From Chaetoderma sp. LZ-2023a (taxonomy: Eukaryota > Mollusca > Caudofoveata > Chaetodermatida > Chaetodermatidae), in the NCBI GenBank assembly GCA_034401795.1, contig CM067367.1, forward strand, positions 56,949,108 through 57,013,107: a stretch of DNA of 64,000 nt. The letters run 5' to 3'. The notes under the pieces are model-generated. The model worked only from the letters and a program-made list of their open reading frames with translations. It was not told where the DNA came from and did not search any database. A program made the translations under genes and the position numbers. Shown here in pieces: positions 10,545-18,878 of this stretch (position 1 is its first letter; the number at the start of each line of letters is the position of its first letter).

Positions 10545-12704
10545 GTGCCAGTTATACCCGTCGTGCCTAGAACGAAATGGTTCTCACTCTCTCTCGTTAA
10601 GAAAGGGGGGGGGGGGCGGACTGCGAGCCGGACAACCCCGTTAGACGTCGAGGCGTCTATGGTGGGTGGAAGGCTCATGCGTTTCGTCGAGGCTTGGCGA
10701 GGTGTGACGTCAGACAGTCTGGTCCTGGGATGGTTATCCCAGGGTTACATGCCGGAGTGGTGGGACTTTCCGCCACAAAATCTGTCTTTGGCACCAGTCT
10801 GGACACCCGTACCAAGGGAGCCAGACAAGTTAGAAGCCGTTCAAAAGGAAGTGTCGGGTTTGCTTCTGAAGGGAGCAATAAAACCAGCAAACCGGAACAC
10901 TCCAGGCTTCTATTCAAACATGTTCCTTGTCCCCAAGAGCACGGGGGGATGGAGACCCATACTCAATCTCAGGCCATTAAATTGGTTTATCCATACGCCT
11001 CGGTTCCAGATGGAAACACCGAGGTCGGTAATGGCGGGATTGAGGAAAGGAATGTGGTGTGTATCGATCGATCTGAAAGATGCATATTTCCACATTCCGA
11101 TCAATCGGAGTTGGCACAGGTTTCTGAGATTTGCGTTTCAGAATCAAGTATGGGAGTTTACAGTTCTCCCGTTTGGCCTGTCGACAGCTCCGAGGGTTTT
11201 CACAAGAGTGGTCCTTGCGGTGACAGCGTTTCTCAGAAAAGAGAACGTGGCGCTACACACCTACATAGACGACTGGCTGCTCAAGGCAGACTCGGCAGCC
11301 AGGTTGAACGTGGATACTGCTCTGACTCTGAAGTTACTTTCAGATCTAGGCTGGTTAGTCAACGAGGAGAAATCCGAGTTGACACCCACTCAACATTTCG
11401 TTTATTTGGGGATGCGATTCGACCTCGAGGAGGGCAGGGTTTACCCGTCAGAGCCCAGAGTGGTGTCTCTGTTAGCCATCCTCGGGAGTTTTCGAGTGGG
11501 AAACCACATTCAGGCGAGGCGGTTCCTTCAGATGCTGGGCATGATGGTCTCCATGGAGCAGGTTATCCCGTACGCTGCTCTAATGCGAAGACCTATCCAG
11601 TTGTATCTGATGTCTCTGTGGAAACAGAGAACAGAACCCCTGTCAAAACTGGTGCCAGTTTTGGAGCCGATAATATCGCATCTTCTATGGTGGAAACAGC
11701 GTCAGAATCTCCTAATAGGGGTTTCGCTGCACCTACCCCACCCCCAGCTGTCCGTTTACACGGATGCATCGCTGGAAGGGTGGGGTGCCTGCCTGGGAGA
11801 ACACCAGGTCTCGGGCACATGGACTCTCCCGGAGAGTCAGCTGCATATCAATCTGTTGGAAATGATGGCAGTGGAACTGGCGTTGGAAGAATTCCTTCTG
11901 ATGATCAGGGGCAAGGTGATATTGATACGGTCGGACAATTCGACAGTAGTATCATATATAAATCGCCAAGGAGGGACCAGGTCGCCCACCCTGTGCATCA
12001 GGGTGTGGCACTTGATTCAATGGTGCAGGAATTACTCGGTTGTTTTGAAAGCAGCTCATATTCCTGGCCGATTGAACATTCTGGCGGATGCTTTGTCTCG
12101 CAGACAGAGAATCCTGCCAACAGAATGGTCCCTCAACCCTCCAGTTCTACGACGGATCTTCGAGCATTGGGGCAAACCCAACGTGGACTTGTTCGCCACA
12201 AAGGAAAATGCTCAAATCATGACATATGTCTCGCCGATTCCAGATCCAAATGCCGTCGATACAGACGCTCTGGCGATAAGCTGGAGAGGGATGCACGCTT
12301 ACGCGTATCCACCCACCATTCTTCTACCGAAGGTATTGGTGAAGGTCAGGGAGGAACCGTGTCTGGTCCTGCTAATAGCGCCGTATTGGCCGAGCAGGGC
12401 GTGGTTCACGGATCTTCTAGATCTGCTGGTGGAAAATCCTGTGCAGTTGCCCGAGATTCCGAACATAATCTCCCAGGCCAAGGGACGCTTCCTACACGAG
12501 CGTCCCGAAATGTTCAAATTGACTGCGTGGATGTTGTCAAACAATGTTCCACGTCGGAAGGCTTTTCTCGACAGGCTGCTGATTTCATCGCGGCTGCGAG
12601 AAGGAGGTCAACCTTCAAGTCATATAACAACAAGGTTAACAGATTTGCAGACTGGTGTGAAGAAAAGGGTATTGATACCTTTCAATCCACTATTCAGCAA
12701 ATAG
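10545..12704 (+). CDS. reverse transcriptase-RNase H of copy X
   Basis: 719 codons counted from a GTG that is unlikely to be the true start; the frame is open from the Gag stop and the first ATG is at 10659. RT motifs: SIDLKDAYFHIP near residue 175, LPFG at 208-211 and the catalytic YIDD at 240-243. RNase H acidic residues are in YTDAS (405-409), LLEMMA (E439), RSDNS (D464) and LADALS (D515). The C-terminal region (VDLFATKENA, then YAYPP, then LLIAPYWPSRAWF) is a segment I associate with DIRS RT proteins. The enzyme copies element RNA to cDNA. All visible catalytic residues are present. A run of 12 G at about 10605 lies inside the frame. The last 2 kb overlap the recombinase frame. Confidence 0.88.
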   Translation: MPVIPVVPRTKWFSLSLVKKGGGGRTASRTTPLDVEASMVGGRLMRFVEAWRGVTSDSLVLGWLSQGYMPEWWDFPPQNLSLAPVWTPVPREPDKLEAVQKEVSGLLLKGAIKPANRNTPGFYSNMFLVPKSTGGWRPILNLRPLNWFIHTPRFQMETPRSVMAGLRKGMWCVSIDLKDAYFHIPINRSWHRFLRFAFQNQVWEFTVLPFGLSTAPRVFTRVVLAVTAFLRKENVALHTYIDDWLLKADSAARLNVDTALTLKLLSDLGWLVNEEKSELTPTQHFVYLGMRFDLEEGRVYPSEPRVVSLLAILGSFRVGNHIQARRFLQMLGMMVSMEQVIPYAALMRRPIQLYLMSLWKQRTEPLSKLVPVLEPIISHLLWWKQRQNLLIGVSLHLPHPQLSVYTDASLEGWGACLGEHQVSGTWTLPESQLHINLLEMMAVELALEEFLLMIRGKVILIRSDNSTVVSYINRQGGTRSPTLCIRVWHLIQWCRNYSVVLKAAHIPGRLNILADALSRRQRILPTEWSLNPPVLRRIFEHWGKPNVDLFATKENAQIMTYVSPIPDPNAVDTDALAISWRGMHAYAYPPTILLPKVLVKVREEPCLVLLIAPYWPSRAWFTDLLDLLVENPVQLPEIPNIISQAKGRFLHERPEMFKLTAWMLSNNVPRRKAFLDRLLISSRLREGGQPSSHITTRLTDLQTGVKKRVLIPFNPLFSK

Positions 12705-13546
12705 CAGACTTTCTCTGTGAGCTGTTCTTTACAGGACTAGCTCCCGTCACAATTGCTGGATACAAGTCAGCTTTGGCATCAGTTATCCCTTGTCTAGCCA
12801 ACAGGGATAGTCCAGAGGTGGCCCAGTTAAACGTGATGTTGAAGGGAATGAGCAATCTCCGCCCGAGACAACCGGTAGTCATTCCAGCCTGGAGTCTATC
12901 TTTAGTGCTTAATGTACTGGCCAAGCACCCATTCGAACCGTTGCGTTCGGCTAGTCTAAAGCATTTGACTCTAAAGGCGGTCTTTCTATTGGCAGCTTCC
13001 TCAGCTAGAAGGCGCAGTGAGATCCATGCGTTTTCGGCAGAGAGGAACCGATTTATTGTTTCTGGAGAAGGTCTGCGTCTTCTGCCAAGAGCAGAATTTA
13101 TGTCAAAGAACCAATCTTTGAGATATCCCGGCAAACCGATCATTATACCGAAGTTAACCAGGTTTGATCGTGATGCCAGTGTCTGGTGCCCGGTCCGTGC
13201 TTTGACTAAGTACAAGAAACGGACTGACTCGTTACGGTCGAACGATAGACATCTGTGGATCTGCCATAAAAAGCCTTATGGCGCCGCATCCATGGATACT
13301 ATCTCTCGTTGGGTGGTCGAATGCATTCAAACTACTCATGAGATGGCGACTGGGCACCAGGTGCAGGGCGTAAGGGCACACGATGTTAGAGGAATAGCCG
13401 CCTCGACCGCCCTTTACAATGGTGTTCCGTTAGAGGACATCATGGCCGTTGCACAATGGCACTGTGAGTCCTCATTTACGGATTACTATATGAGGGATGT
13501 GTCAGACTCAGCCAATCCACTCGCTTTAGCTGTTTTGAAACGATAG
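10694..13546 (+). CDS. tyrosine recombinase (YR) of copy X, with long overlapping N-terminal frame
   Basis: The frame is open for 950 codons. The recognisable recombinase occupies roughly residues 600-950. A core-binding-like segment (KSYNNKVNRFADWC, then GYKSALASVIPCL) is followed by the catalytic domain with Arg in ARRRSE (772-774), His-x-x-Arg in AHDVRG (His896, Arg899), His in QWHC (about 923) and Tyr in TDYYMRD (932 as likely nucleophile). It would integrate the circular cDNA. The first 600 codons overlap RT-RH in another frame and are Ser-rich and of low complexity. The nominal TTG start is not credible; the first ATG is at 10730. Translation may need recoding or reinitiation. Confidence 0.85.
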   Translation: MARCDVRQSGPGMVIPGLHAGVVGLSATKSVFGTSLDTRTKGARQVRSRSKGSVGFASEGSNKTSKPEHSRLLFKHVPCPQEHGGMETHTQSQAIKLVYPYASVPDGNTEVGNGGIEERNVVCIDRSERCIFPHSDQSELAQVSEICVSESSMGVYSSPVWPVDSSEGFHKSGPCGDSVSQKRERGATHLHRRLAAQGRLGSQVERGYCSDSEVTFRSRLVSQRGEIRVDTHSTFRLFGDAIRPRGGQGLPVRAQSGVSVSHPREFSSGKPHSGEAVPSDAGHDGLHGAGYPVRCSNAKTYPVVSDVSVETENRTPVKTGASFGADNIASSMVETASESPNRGFAAPTPPPAVRLHGCIAGRVGCLPGRTPGLGHMDSPGESAAYQSVGNDGSGTGVGRIPSDDQGQGDIDTVGQFDSSIIYKSPRRDQVAHPVHQGVALDSMVQELLGCFESSSYSWPIEHSGGCFVSQTENPANRMVPQPSSSTTDLRALGQTQRGLVRHKGKCSNHDICLADSRSKCRRYRRSGDKLERDARLRVSTHHSSTEGIGEGQGGTVSGPANSAVLAEQGVVHGSSRSAGGKSCAVARDSEHNLPGQGTLPTRASRNVQIDCVDVVKQCSTSEGFSRQAADFIAAARRRSTFKSYNNKVNRFADWCEEKGIDTFQSTIQQIADFLCELFFTGLAPVTIAGYKSALASVIPCLANRDSPEVAQLNVMLKGMSNLRPRQPVVIPAWSLSLVLNVLAKHPFEPLRSASLKHLTLKAVFLLAASSARRRSEIHAFSAERNRFIVSGEGLRLLPRAEFMSKNQSLRYPGKPIIIPKLTRFDRDASVWCPVRALTKYKKRTDSLRSNDRHLWICHKKPYGAASMDTISRWVVECIQTTHEMATGHQVQGVRAHDVRGIAASTALYNGVPLEDIMAVAQWHCESSFTDYYMRDVSDSANPLALAVLKR

Positions 13547-14044
13547 TTAGTGACCACACTGCTTTTCCCCTTTTTTCACTTTGGTAAGAAAAGAACCTAA
13601 AGCAGGCATGGTCAAGCGAGAGGATGTCAACCAGATTGTGTCACTGATGGCCGAACCGGTGAATGGTTGTAGGCGGTACGTCTGAAGTCCTGTTATCATA
13701 AGGTAATTCAACAAGTGAGAGTTTTTTGTATTATGTATATGTATCATGTTCATTCATCTTATATATTCATGCTCATTCCAGGCTAATACAAGCGATATGC
13801 AGGGAGTAGTTAACCCTCTTGGCATATTGGTGTTTCAGGCGAGATACATGTTCGTTAGTTCTCTCCCTTTTCTTAGGAGGAAAAAGGGGGGGGGGGCTGT
13901 GACGCGAATGTGATTCGGTTCCGTGAACTTGACGGTCCTTTTAGGTCTCCGTTAGTCAAGTTTGAAGTCTAAAATCTTTCTCCAAGGGGCAAAATTAGCA
14001 TGTATGGCTTGCCCCTTCCCACCAGGTGACTGATCAAATCTGGT

Positions 14045-14146
14045 GTATATCAGAAGTAACAGAATGGTGAGTATTGATCGAAGGAGAATGCAGGAAATGT
14101 CAATTTCCCTTTCTCCGAGATCTAACAATACTCACCATTCTGTTAC
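14045..14146. repeat. internal complementary region (ICR) of copy X
   Basis: 14045-14088 is the reverse complement of the element's left end, and 14089-14146 is the reverse complement of its right end, abutted. In DIRS elements this region is thought to template circularisation of the cDNA. It defines the circle junction as CCTGCA followed by TTCTCC. Confidence 0.88.
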
Positions 14147-14187
14147 GGACCCAGCCTCCCAGCCCCACGGAGGCAAGCCATAGTTTT

Positions 14188-14394
14188 CTCTTGTTTGGTG
14201 GCTATGCAAACAATATGAGCTCTATGGTAAACGGGTACTCGGCAGTGGGGAGCCGGGTACCCGGTTCCCAGGAGTCGGTAAAGCTTTCTAAGTCTATAAT
14301 CCTAGAGCCGCTGTCAAGGCCAGCTGTATATCAGAAGTAACAGAATGGTGAGTATTGTTAGATCTCGGAGAAAGGGAAATTGACATTTCCTGCA
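14188..14394 (+). repeat. right inverted terminal repeat of copy X
   Basis: Inverse of 7567-7745 over about 170 bases, then a unique tail (GTTAGATCTCGG to TTTCCTGCA). Copy Y gag resumes at 14395. Confidence 0.87.
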
Positions 14395-14977
14395 GTCTCC
14401 TTCAGTCGGTGTGGGCTGAAGCGGGGCAGGCCACCCTGTGCCACCTGTGGCGCTTTCATGTGTCAATGACGGCCTGGTGCTGTCGATGGACGCATTGGCA
14501 AGGGTGCAAGCGCGTGTGACGAAATCCAGGAGGCAAATGGTCATTGACCATATGCGTCCGGCTACGGCAGTCAGGGAGCGTCTCCTTGGGACACCCCTGA
14601 CAGGGCCTAGCATCTTCGGTGGCCAAACGTGGGCCATCTTAGAGGATACCGCCAGTATCGCGCAGAATCGGTTAGCGGTAAACCTACAGCTAGAGCTAGT
14701 GCGACAAGCGCATGCACTAGGGCCTGTGGGGAAACCGCTAACGGGACAACCTTCAAAGGAGCAGAAGAAGCATAAGGGCAAGGCGAAAGCTAGGCCTGTT
14801 GCGACTTCTGCTTCAGCTGGGATTTCAGAGCCGCCGCCGGCGAAGAAGCCCAGGAAGGTTGTAGAGGCGCCTACCCTCCCCAATGTTGCTCCTGACCGCC
14901 CTAGAGGTGGGAAGGGCAAGGGGAAGGGTAAGGGTAAGGCCTCAAAGGGCGGACAGAAGGGGCCGAAGCGTACCTGA
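14395..14977 (+). pseudogene. gag of copy Y, 3' part (broken)
   Basis: Continuation of the Y gag after the X insertion. It shares with copy U a one-base loss near 14420 (GAAGCGGGGCAGG where V has GAAGCTGGGGCAGG). The tail encodes the Lys/Gly-rich end of Gag, ending KRT, with the stop at 14975-14977. Confidence 0.8.
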
Positions 14978-15018
14978 GGGTACGAAAGCTCCCTTCTTAT
15001 CCGCCTGGACCGCGCCTG

Positions 15019-17188
15019 TGTGACAGGAACAGCGGTGCCAGTTATACCCGTCGTGCCTAGAACGAAATGGTTCTCTCTCTCTCTCGTTAAGAAAGAGTGG
15101 GGGGGCGGACTGCGAGCCGGACAACCCCGTTAGACGTCGAGGCGTCTATGGTGGGTGGAAGGCTCATGCGTTTCGTCGAGGCCTGGCAAGGTGTGACGTC
15201 AGACAGTCTGGTCCTGGGATGGTTATCCCAGGGTTACATGCCGGAGTGGTGGGACTTTCCACCACAAAATCTGTCTTTGGCACCTGTCTGGACACCCGTA
15301 CCAAGGGAGCCAGACAAGTTAGAAGCCGTTCAAAAGGAAGTGTCGGGTTTGCTTCTGAAGGGAGCAATAAATCCAGCAAATCGAAACACTCCAGGCTTCT
15401 ATTCAAACATGTTCCTTGTCCCCAAGAGCACAGGGGGATGGAGACCCATACTCAATCTCAGGCCATTAAATTGGTTTAGCCATACGCCTCGGTTCCAGAT
15501 GGAAATGCCGAGGTCGGTAATGCGGGATTGAGGAAAGGAATGTGGTGTGTATCGATCGATCTGAAAAATGCATATTTCCACATTCCTATGAATCGGAGTT
15601 GGCACAGGTTTCTGAGATTTGCGTTTCAGAGTCAACTATGGGAGTTTACAGTCTCCCGTTTGGCCTGTCGACAGCTCCGAGGGTTTTCACAAGAGTGGTC
15701 CTTGCGGTGACAGCGTTTCTCAGAAAAGAGAACGTGGCGCTACACACCTACATAGACGACTGGCTGCTTAAGGCAGACTCGGCAGCCAGGTTGAACGTGG
15801 ATACTGCTCTGACTCTGAAGTTACTTTCAGATCTAAGCTGCATAGTCAACGAGGAGAAATCCGAGTTGACGCCCACTCAACGTTTCGTTTATTTGGGGAT
15901 GCGATTCGACCTTGAGGAGGGCAGGGTTTACCCATCAGAGCCCAGAGTGGTGTCTCTGTTAGCCATCCTCAAGAGTTTTCGAGTGGGAAACCACATTCAA
16001 GGCGAGGCGGTTCCTTCAGATGCTGGGCATAATGGTCTCCATGGAGCAGGTTATCCCGTACGATGCTCTAATGCGAAGACCTATCCAGTTGTATCTGATG
16101 TCTCTGTGGAAACAGAGAACAGAACCCCTGTCAAAACTGGTGCCAGTTTTGGAGCCGATAATATCGCATCTGCTATGGTGGAAACAGCGTCAGAATCTCC
16201 TAATAGGGGTTTCGCTGCACCTACCCCAACCCCAGCTGTCCGTTTACACGGATGCATCGCTGGAAGGGTGGGGTGCCTGCCTGGGAGAACCAGGTCTCGG
16301 GCACATGGACTCTCCCGGAGAGTCAGCTGCATATCAATCTGTTGGAAATGATGGCAGTGGAACTGGCGTTGGAAGAGTTCCTTCCGATGATCAGGGGCAA
16401 GGTGATATTGATACGGTCGGTCAATTCGACAGTAGTATCATATATAAATCGCCAAGGCGGGACCAGGTCGCCCACTCTGTGTATCAGGGTGTGGCACTTG
16501 ATTCAATGGTGCAGGAATTACTCGGTTGTTTTGAAAGCAGCTCGTATTCCTGGCCGATTGAACATTCTGGCGGATGCTTTGTCTCGCAGACAGAGAATCC
16601 TGCCAACAGAATGGTCCCTCAACCCTCCAGTTCTGCGACGGATCTTCGAGCATTGGGGCAAACCCAACGTGGACTTGTTCGCCACAAAGGAAAATGCTCA
16701 AATCATGACATATGTCTCGCCGATTACAGATCCAAATGCCGTCGATACAGACGCTCTGGCGATAAGCTGGAGAGGGATGCACGCTTACGCGTACCCACCC
16801 ACCATTCTTCTACCGAAGGTTTTGGTGAAGGTCAGGGAGGAACCGTGTCTGGTCCTGCTAATAGCGCCGTATTGGCCGAGCAGGGCGTGGTTCACGGATC
16901 TTCTAGATCTGATGGTGGAAAATCCTGTGCAGTTGCCCGAGATTCCGAACATAATCTCCCAGGCCAAGGGACGCTTCCTACACGAGCGTCCCGAGATGTT
17001 CAATGACTGCGTGGATGTTATCAAACAACGTTCCACGTCGGAAGGCTTTTCTCGACAGGCTGCTGATTTCATCGCGGCTGCGAGAAGTAGGTCAACCTTC
17101 AAGTCATATAACAACAAGGTTAACAGATTTGCAGACTGGTGTGAAGAAAAGGGTATTGATACCTTTCAATCCACTATCAGCAAATAGC
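15019..17188 (+). pseudogene. RT-RNase H of copy Y (broken)
   Basis: Matches the RT-RH of copy X but with frameshifts near 15525 (a G lost in the GGCGGG context), 15653 (a T lost), 16000 (an extra A), 16290 (ACA lost) and 17002 (AA lost). The YIDD motif is still visible. The third RNase H acidic residue is changed (RSDNS to RSVNS, near 16417). Every lesion listed here is also found in copy U. Confidence 0.85.
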
Positions 17189-18028
17189 AGACTTTCTCTG
17201 TGAGCTGTTCTTTTGAGGACTAGCTCCCGTCACAGTTGCTGGATACAAGTCAGCTTTGGCATCATTTATCCCTTGTCTAGCCAACAGGGATAGTCCAGAG
17301 GTGGCCCAGTTAAATGTGATGTTGAGGGAATGAGCAATCTCCGACCGAGACAACCGGTAGTCATTCCAGCCTGGAGTCTATCTTTAGGGCTTAATGTACT
17401 GGCCAAGCACCCTTTCGAACCGTTGCGTTCGGCTAGTCTAAAGCATTTGACTCTAAAGGCGGTTTTTCTATTGGCAGCTTCCTCAGCTAAAAGGCGCAGT
17501 GAGATCCATGCGCTTTCGGCAGAGAGGAACCGATTTATTGTTTCTGGAGAAGGTCTGCGTCTTCTGCCAAGAGCAGAGGTTATGTCAAAGAACCAATCTT
17601 TGAGATATCCCGGCAAACCGATCATTATACCGAAGTTAACTAGGTTTGATCGTGATGCCAGTGTCTGGTGCCCGGTCCGTGCTTTGACTAAGTACAAGAA
17701 ACGGACTGACTCGTTACGGTCGAACGATAGACATCTGTGGATCTGCCATAAAAAGTCTTATGGCGCCGCATCCATGGATACTATCTCTCGTTGGGTGGTC
17801 GAATGCATTCAGACTACTCACGAGATGGCGACTGGGCACCAGGTGCAAGGCGTAAGGGCAGACAATGCCAGAGGAATAGCCGCCTCGACCGCCCTTTACA
17901 ATGGTGTTCCGTTATAGGACATCATGGCCGTTGCACAATGGCACTGTGAGTCCTCATTCACGGATTACTATATGAGGGATGTGTCAGACTCAGCCAATCC
18001 ACTCGCTTTAGCTGTTTTGAAACGATAG
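16900..18028 (+). pseudogene. tyrosine recombinase of copy Y (broken)
   Basis: Recognisable from the core-binding segment to the last codon. A base is lost at about 17176 and the sequence TTTACAGG is changed to TTTTGAGG near 17212. The HxxR histidine is replaced (AHDVR reads ADNAR near 17860), and GAG has become TAG at 17915-17917 before the nucleophile Tyr. Inactive on all counts. Confidence 0.85.
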
Positions 18029-18528
18029 TTAGTGACCACACTGCTTTTCCCCTTTTCTCACTTCGGTAAGAAAAGAACCTAAAGCAGGCATGGTCAGGCG
18101 AGAGGATGTCAACCAGATTGTGTCACTGATGGCCGAACCGGTGAATGGTTGTAGGCGGTACGTCTGAAGTCCTGTTATCATAAGGTAATTCAACAAGTGA
18201 GAGTTTTTTGTATTATGTATATGTATCATGTTCATTCATCGTATATATTCATGCTCATTCCCAGGCTAATACAAGCGATATGCAGGGAGTAGTTAACCCT
18301 CTTGGCATATTGGTGTTTTCAGGCGAGATACATGTTCGTTAGTTCTCTCCCTTTTCTTAGGAGGAAAAAGGGGGGGGAGCTGTGACGCGAATGTGATTCG
18401 GTTCCGTAAACTTGACGGTCCTTTTTAGGTCTCCGTTAGTCAAGTTTGAAGTCTAAAATCTTTCTCCAAGGGGCAAAATTAGCATGTATGGCTTGCCCCT
18501 TCCCACCAGGTTACTGATCAAATCTGGT

Positions 18529-18630
18529 GTATATCAGAAGTAACAGAATGGTGAGTATTGATCGAAGGAGAATGCAGGAAATGTCAATTTCCCTTTCTCC
18601 GAGATCTAACAATACTCACCATTCTGTTAC
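18529..18630. repeat. internal complementary region of copy Y
   Basis: Same structure as the ICR of X: complement of the left end joined to complement of the right end. It remains intact although the coding frames are dead. Confidence 0.85.
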
Positions 18631-18878
18631 GGACCCAGCCTCCCAGCCCCACGGAGGCAAGCCATAGTTTTCTCTTGTTTGGTGGCTATGCAAACAATAT
18701 GAGCTCTATGGTAAACGGGTACTCGGCAGTTGGGAACCGAGTACCCGGTTTCCAGGAGTCGGTAAAGCTTTCTAAGTCTATAGTCCTAGAGCCGCTGTCA
18801 GAGCCAGCTGTATATCAGAAGTAACAGAATGGTGAGTATTGTTAGATCTCGGAGAAAGGGAAATTGACATTTCCTGCA

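Larger units (their letters stand above)
7567..14394 (+). mobile_element. DIRS retrotransposon copy X (family 1), nested in copy Y
   Basis: 6828 bp from TTCTCCTTCG to CATTTCCTGCA. Both ends match the ends deduced from the internal complementary region. The order is left terminal repeat, intron-bearing gag, RT-RNase H, overlapping tyrosine recombinase, about 500 bp of 3' noncoding sequence with a G-run, internal complementary region (14045-14146), right terminal repeat. RT-RH and YR frames are uninterrupted. Gag has lost about 271 bp compared with copy V. Adding that back gives about 7.10 kb, close to copy Y. The insertion sits between TTATC and GTCTCC of the Y gag, with no target duplication, as expected for recombinase-mediated integration. 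Confidence 0.93.
4938..18878 (+). mobile_element. DIRS retrotransposon copy Y (family 1), interrupted by copy X
   Basis: Copy Y consists of 4938-7566 and 14395-18878, about 7.11 kb in total. It has a left inverted terminal repeat, gag, RT-RNase H, tyrosine recombinase, an internal complementary region (18529-18630) and a right terminal repeat ending TTTCCTGCA. The gag sequence stops at 7566 and resumes at 14395 without loss or duplication; copy U has the same sequence uninterrupted. The coding frames carry many lesions: frameshifts in gag, RT and YR, RNase H Asp changed to Val, YR catalytic His lost and a stop near the YR end. It cannot encode its own proteins, yet its ends are intact. The sequence right of 18878 is another family-1 copy (Z). 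Confidence 0.9.

Noticed and set aside
10694..10730. TTG or GTG start codons for the long YR and RT frames
   Set aside because: Animal translation rarely uses these; the frames are more likely reached by recoding or from a downstream ATG.
12694..13215. Minus-strand frames of up to 180 codons opposite gag, RT and YR
   Set aside because: Shadows of codon use in the real plus-strand genes; they recur in each copy and match no family.
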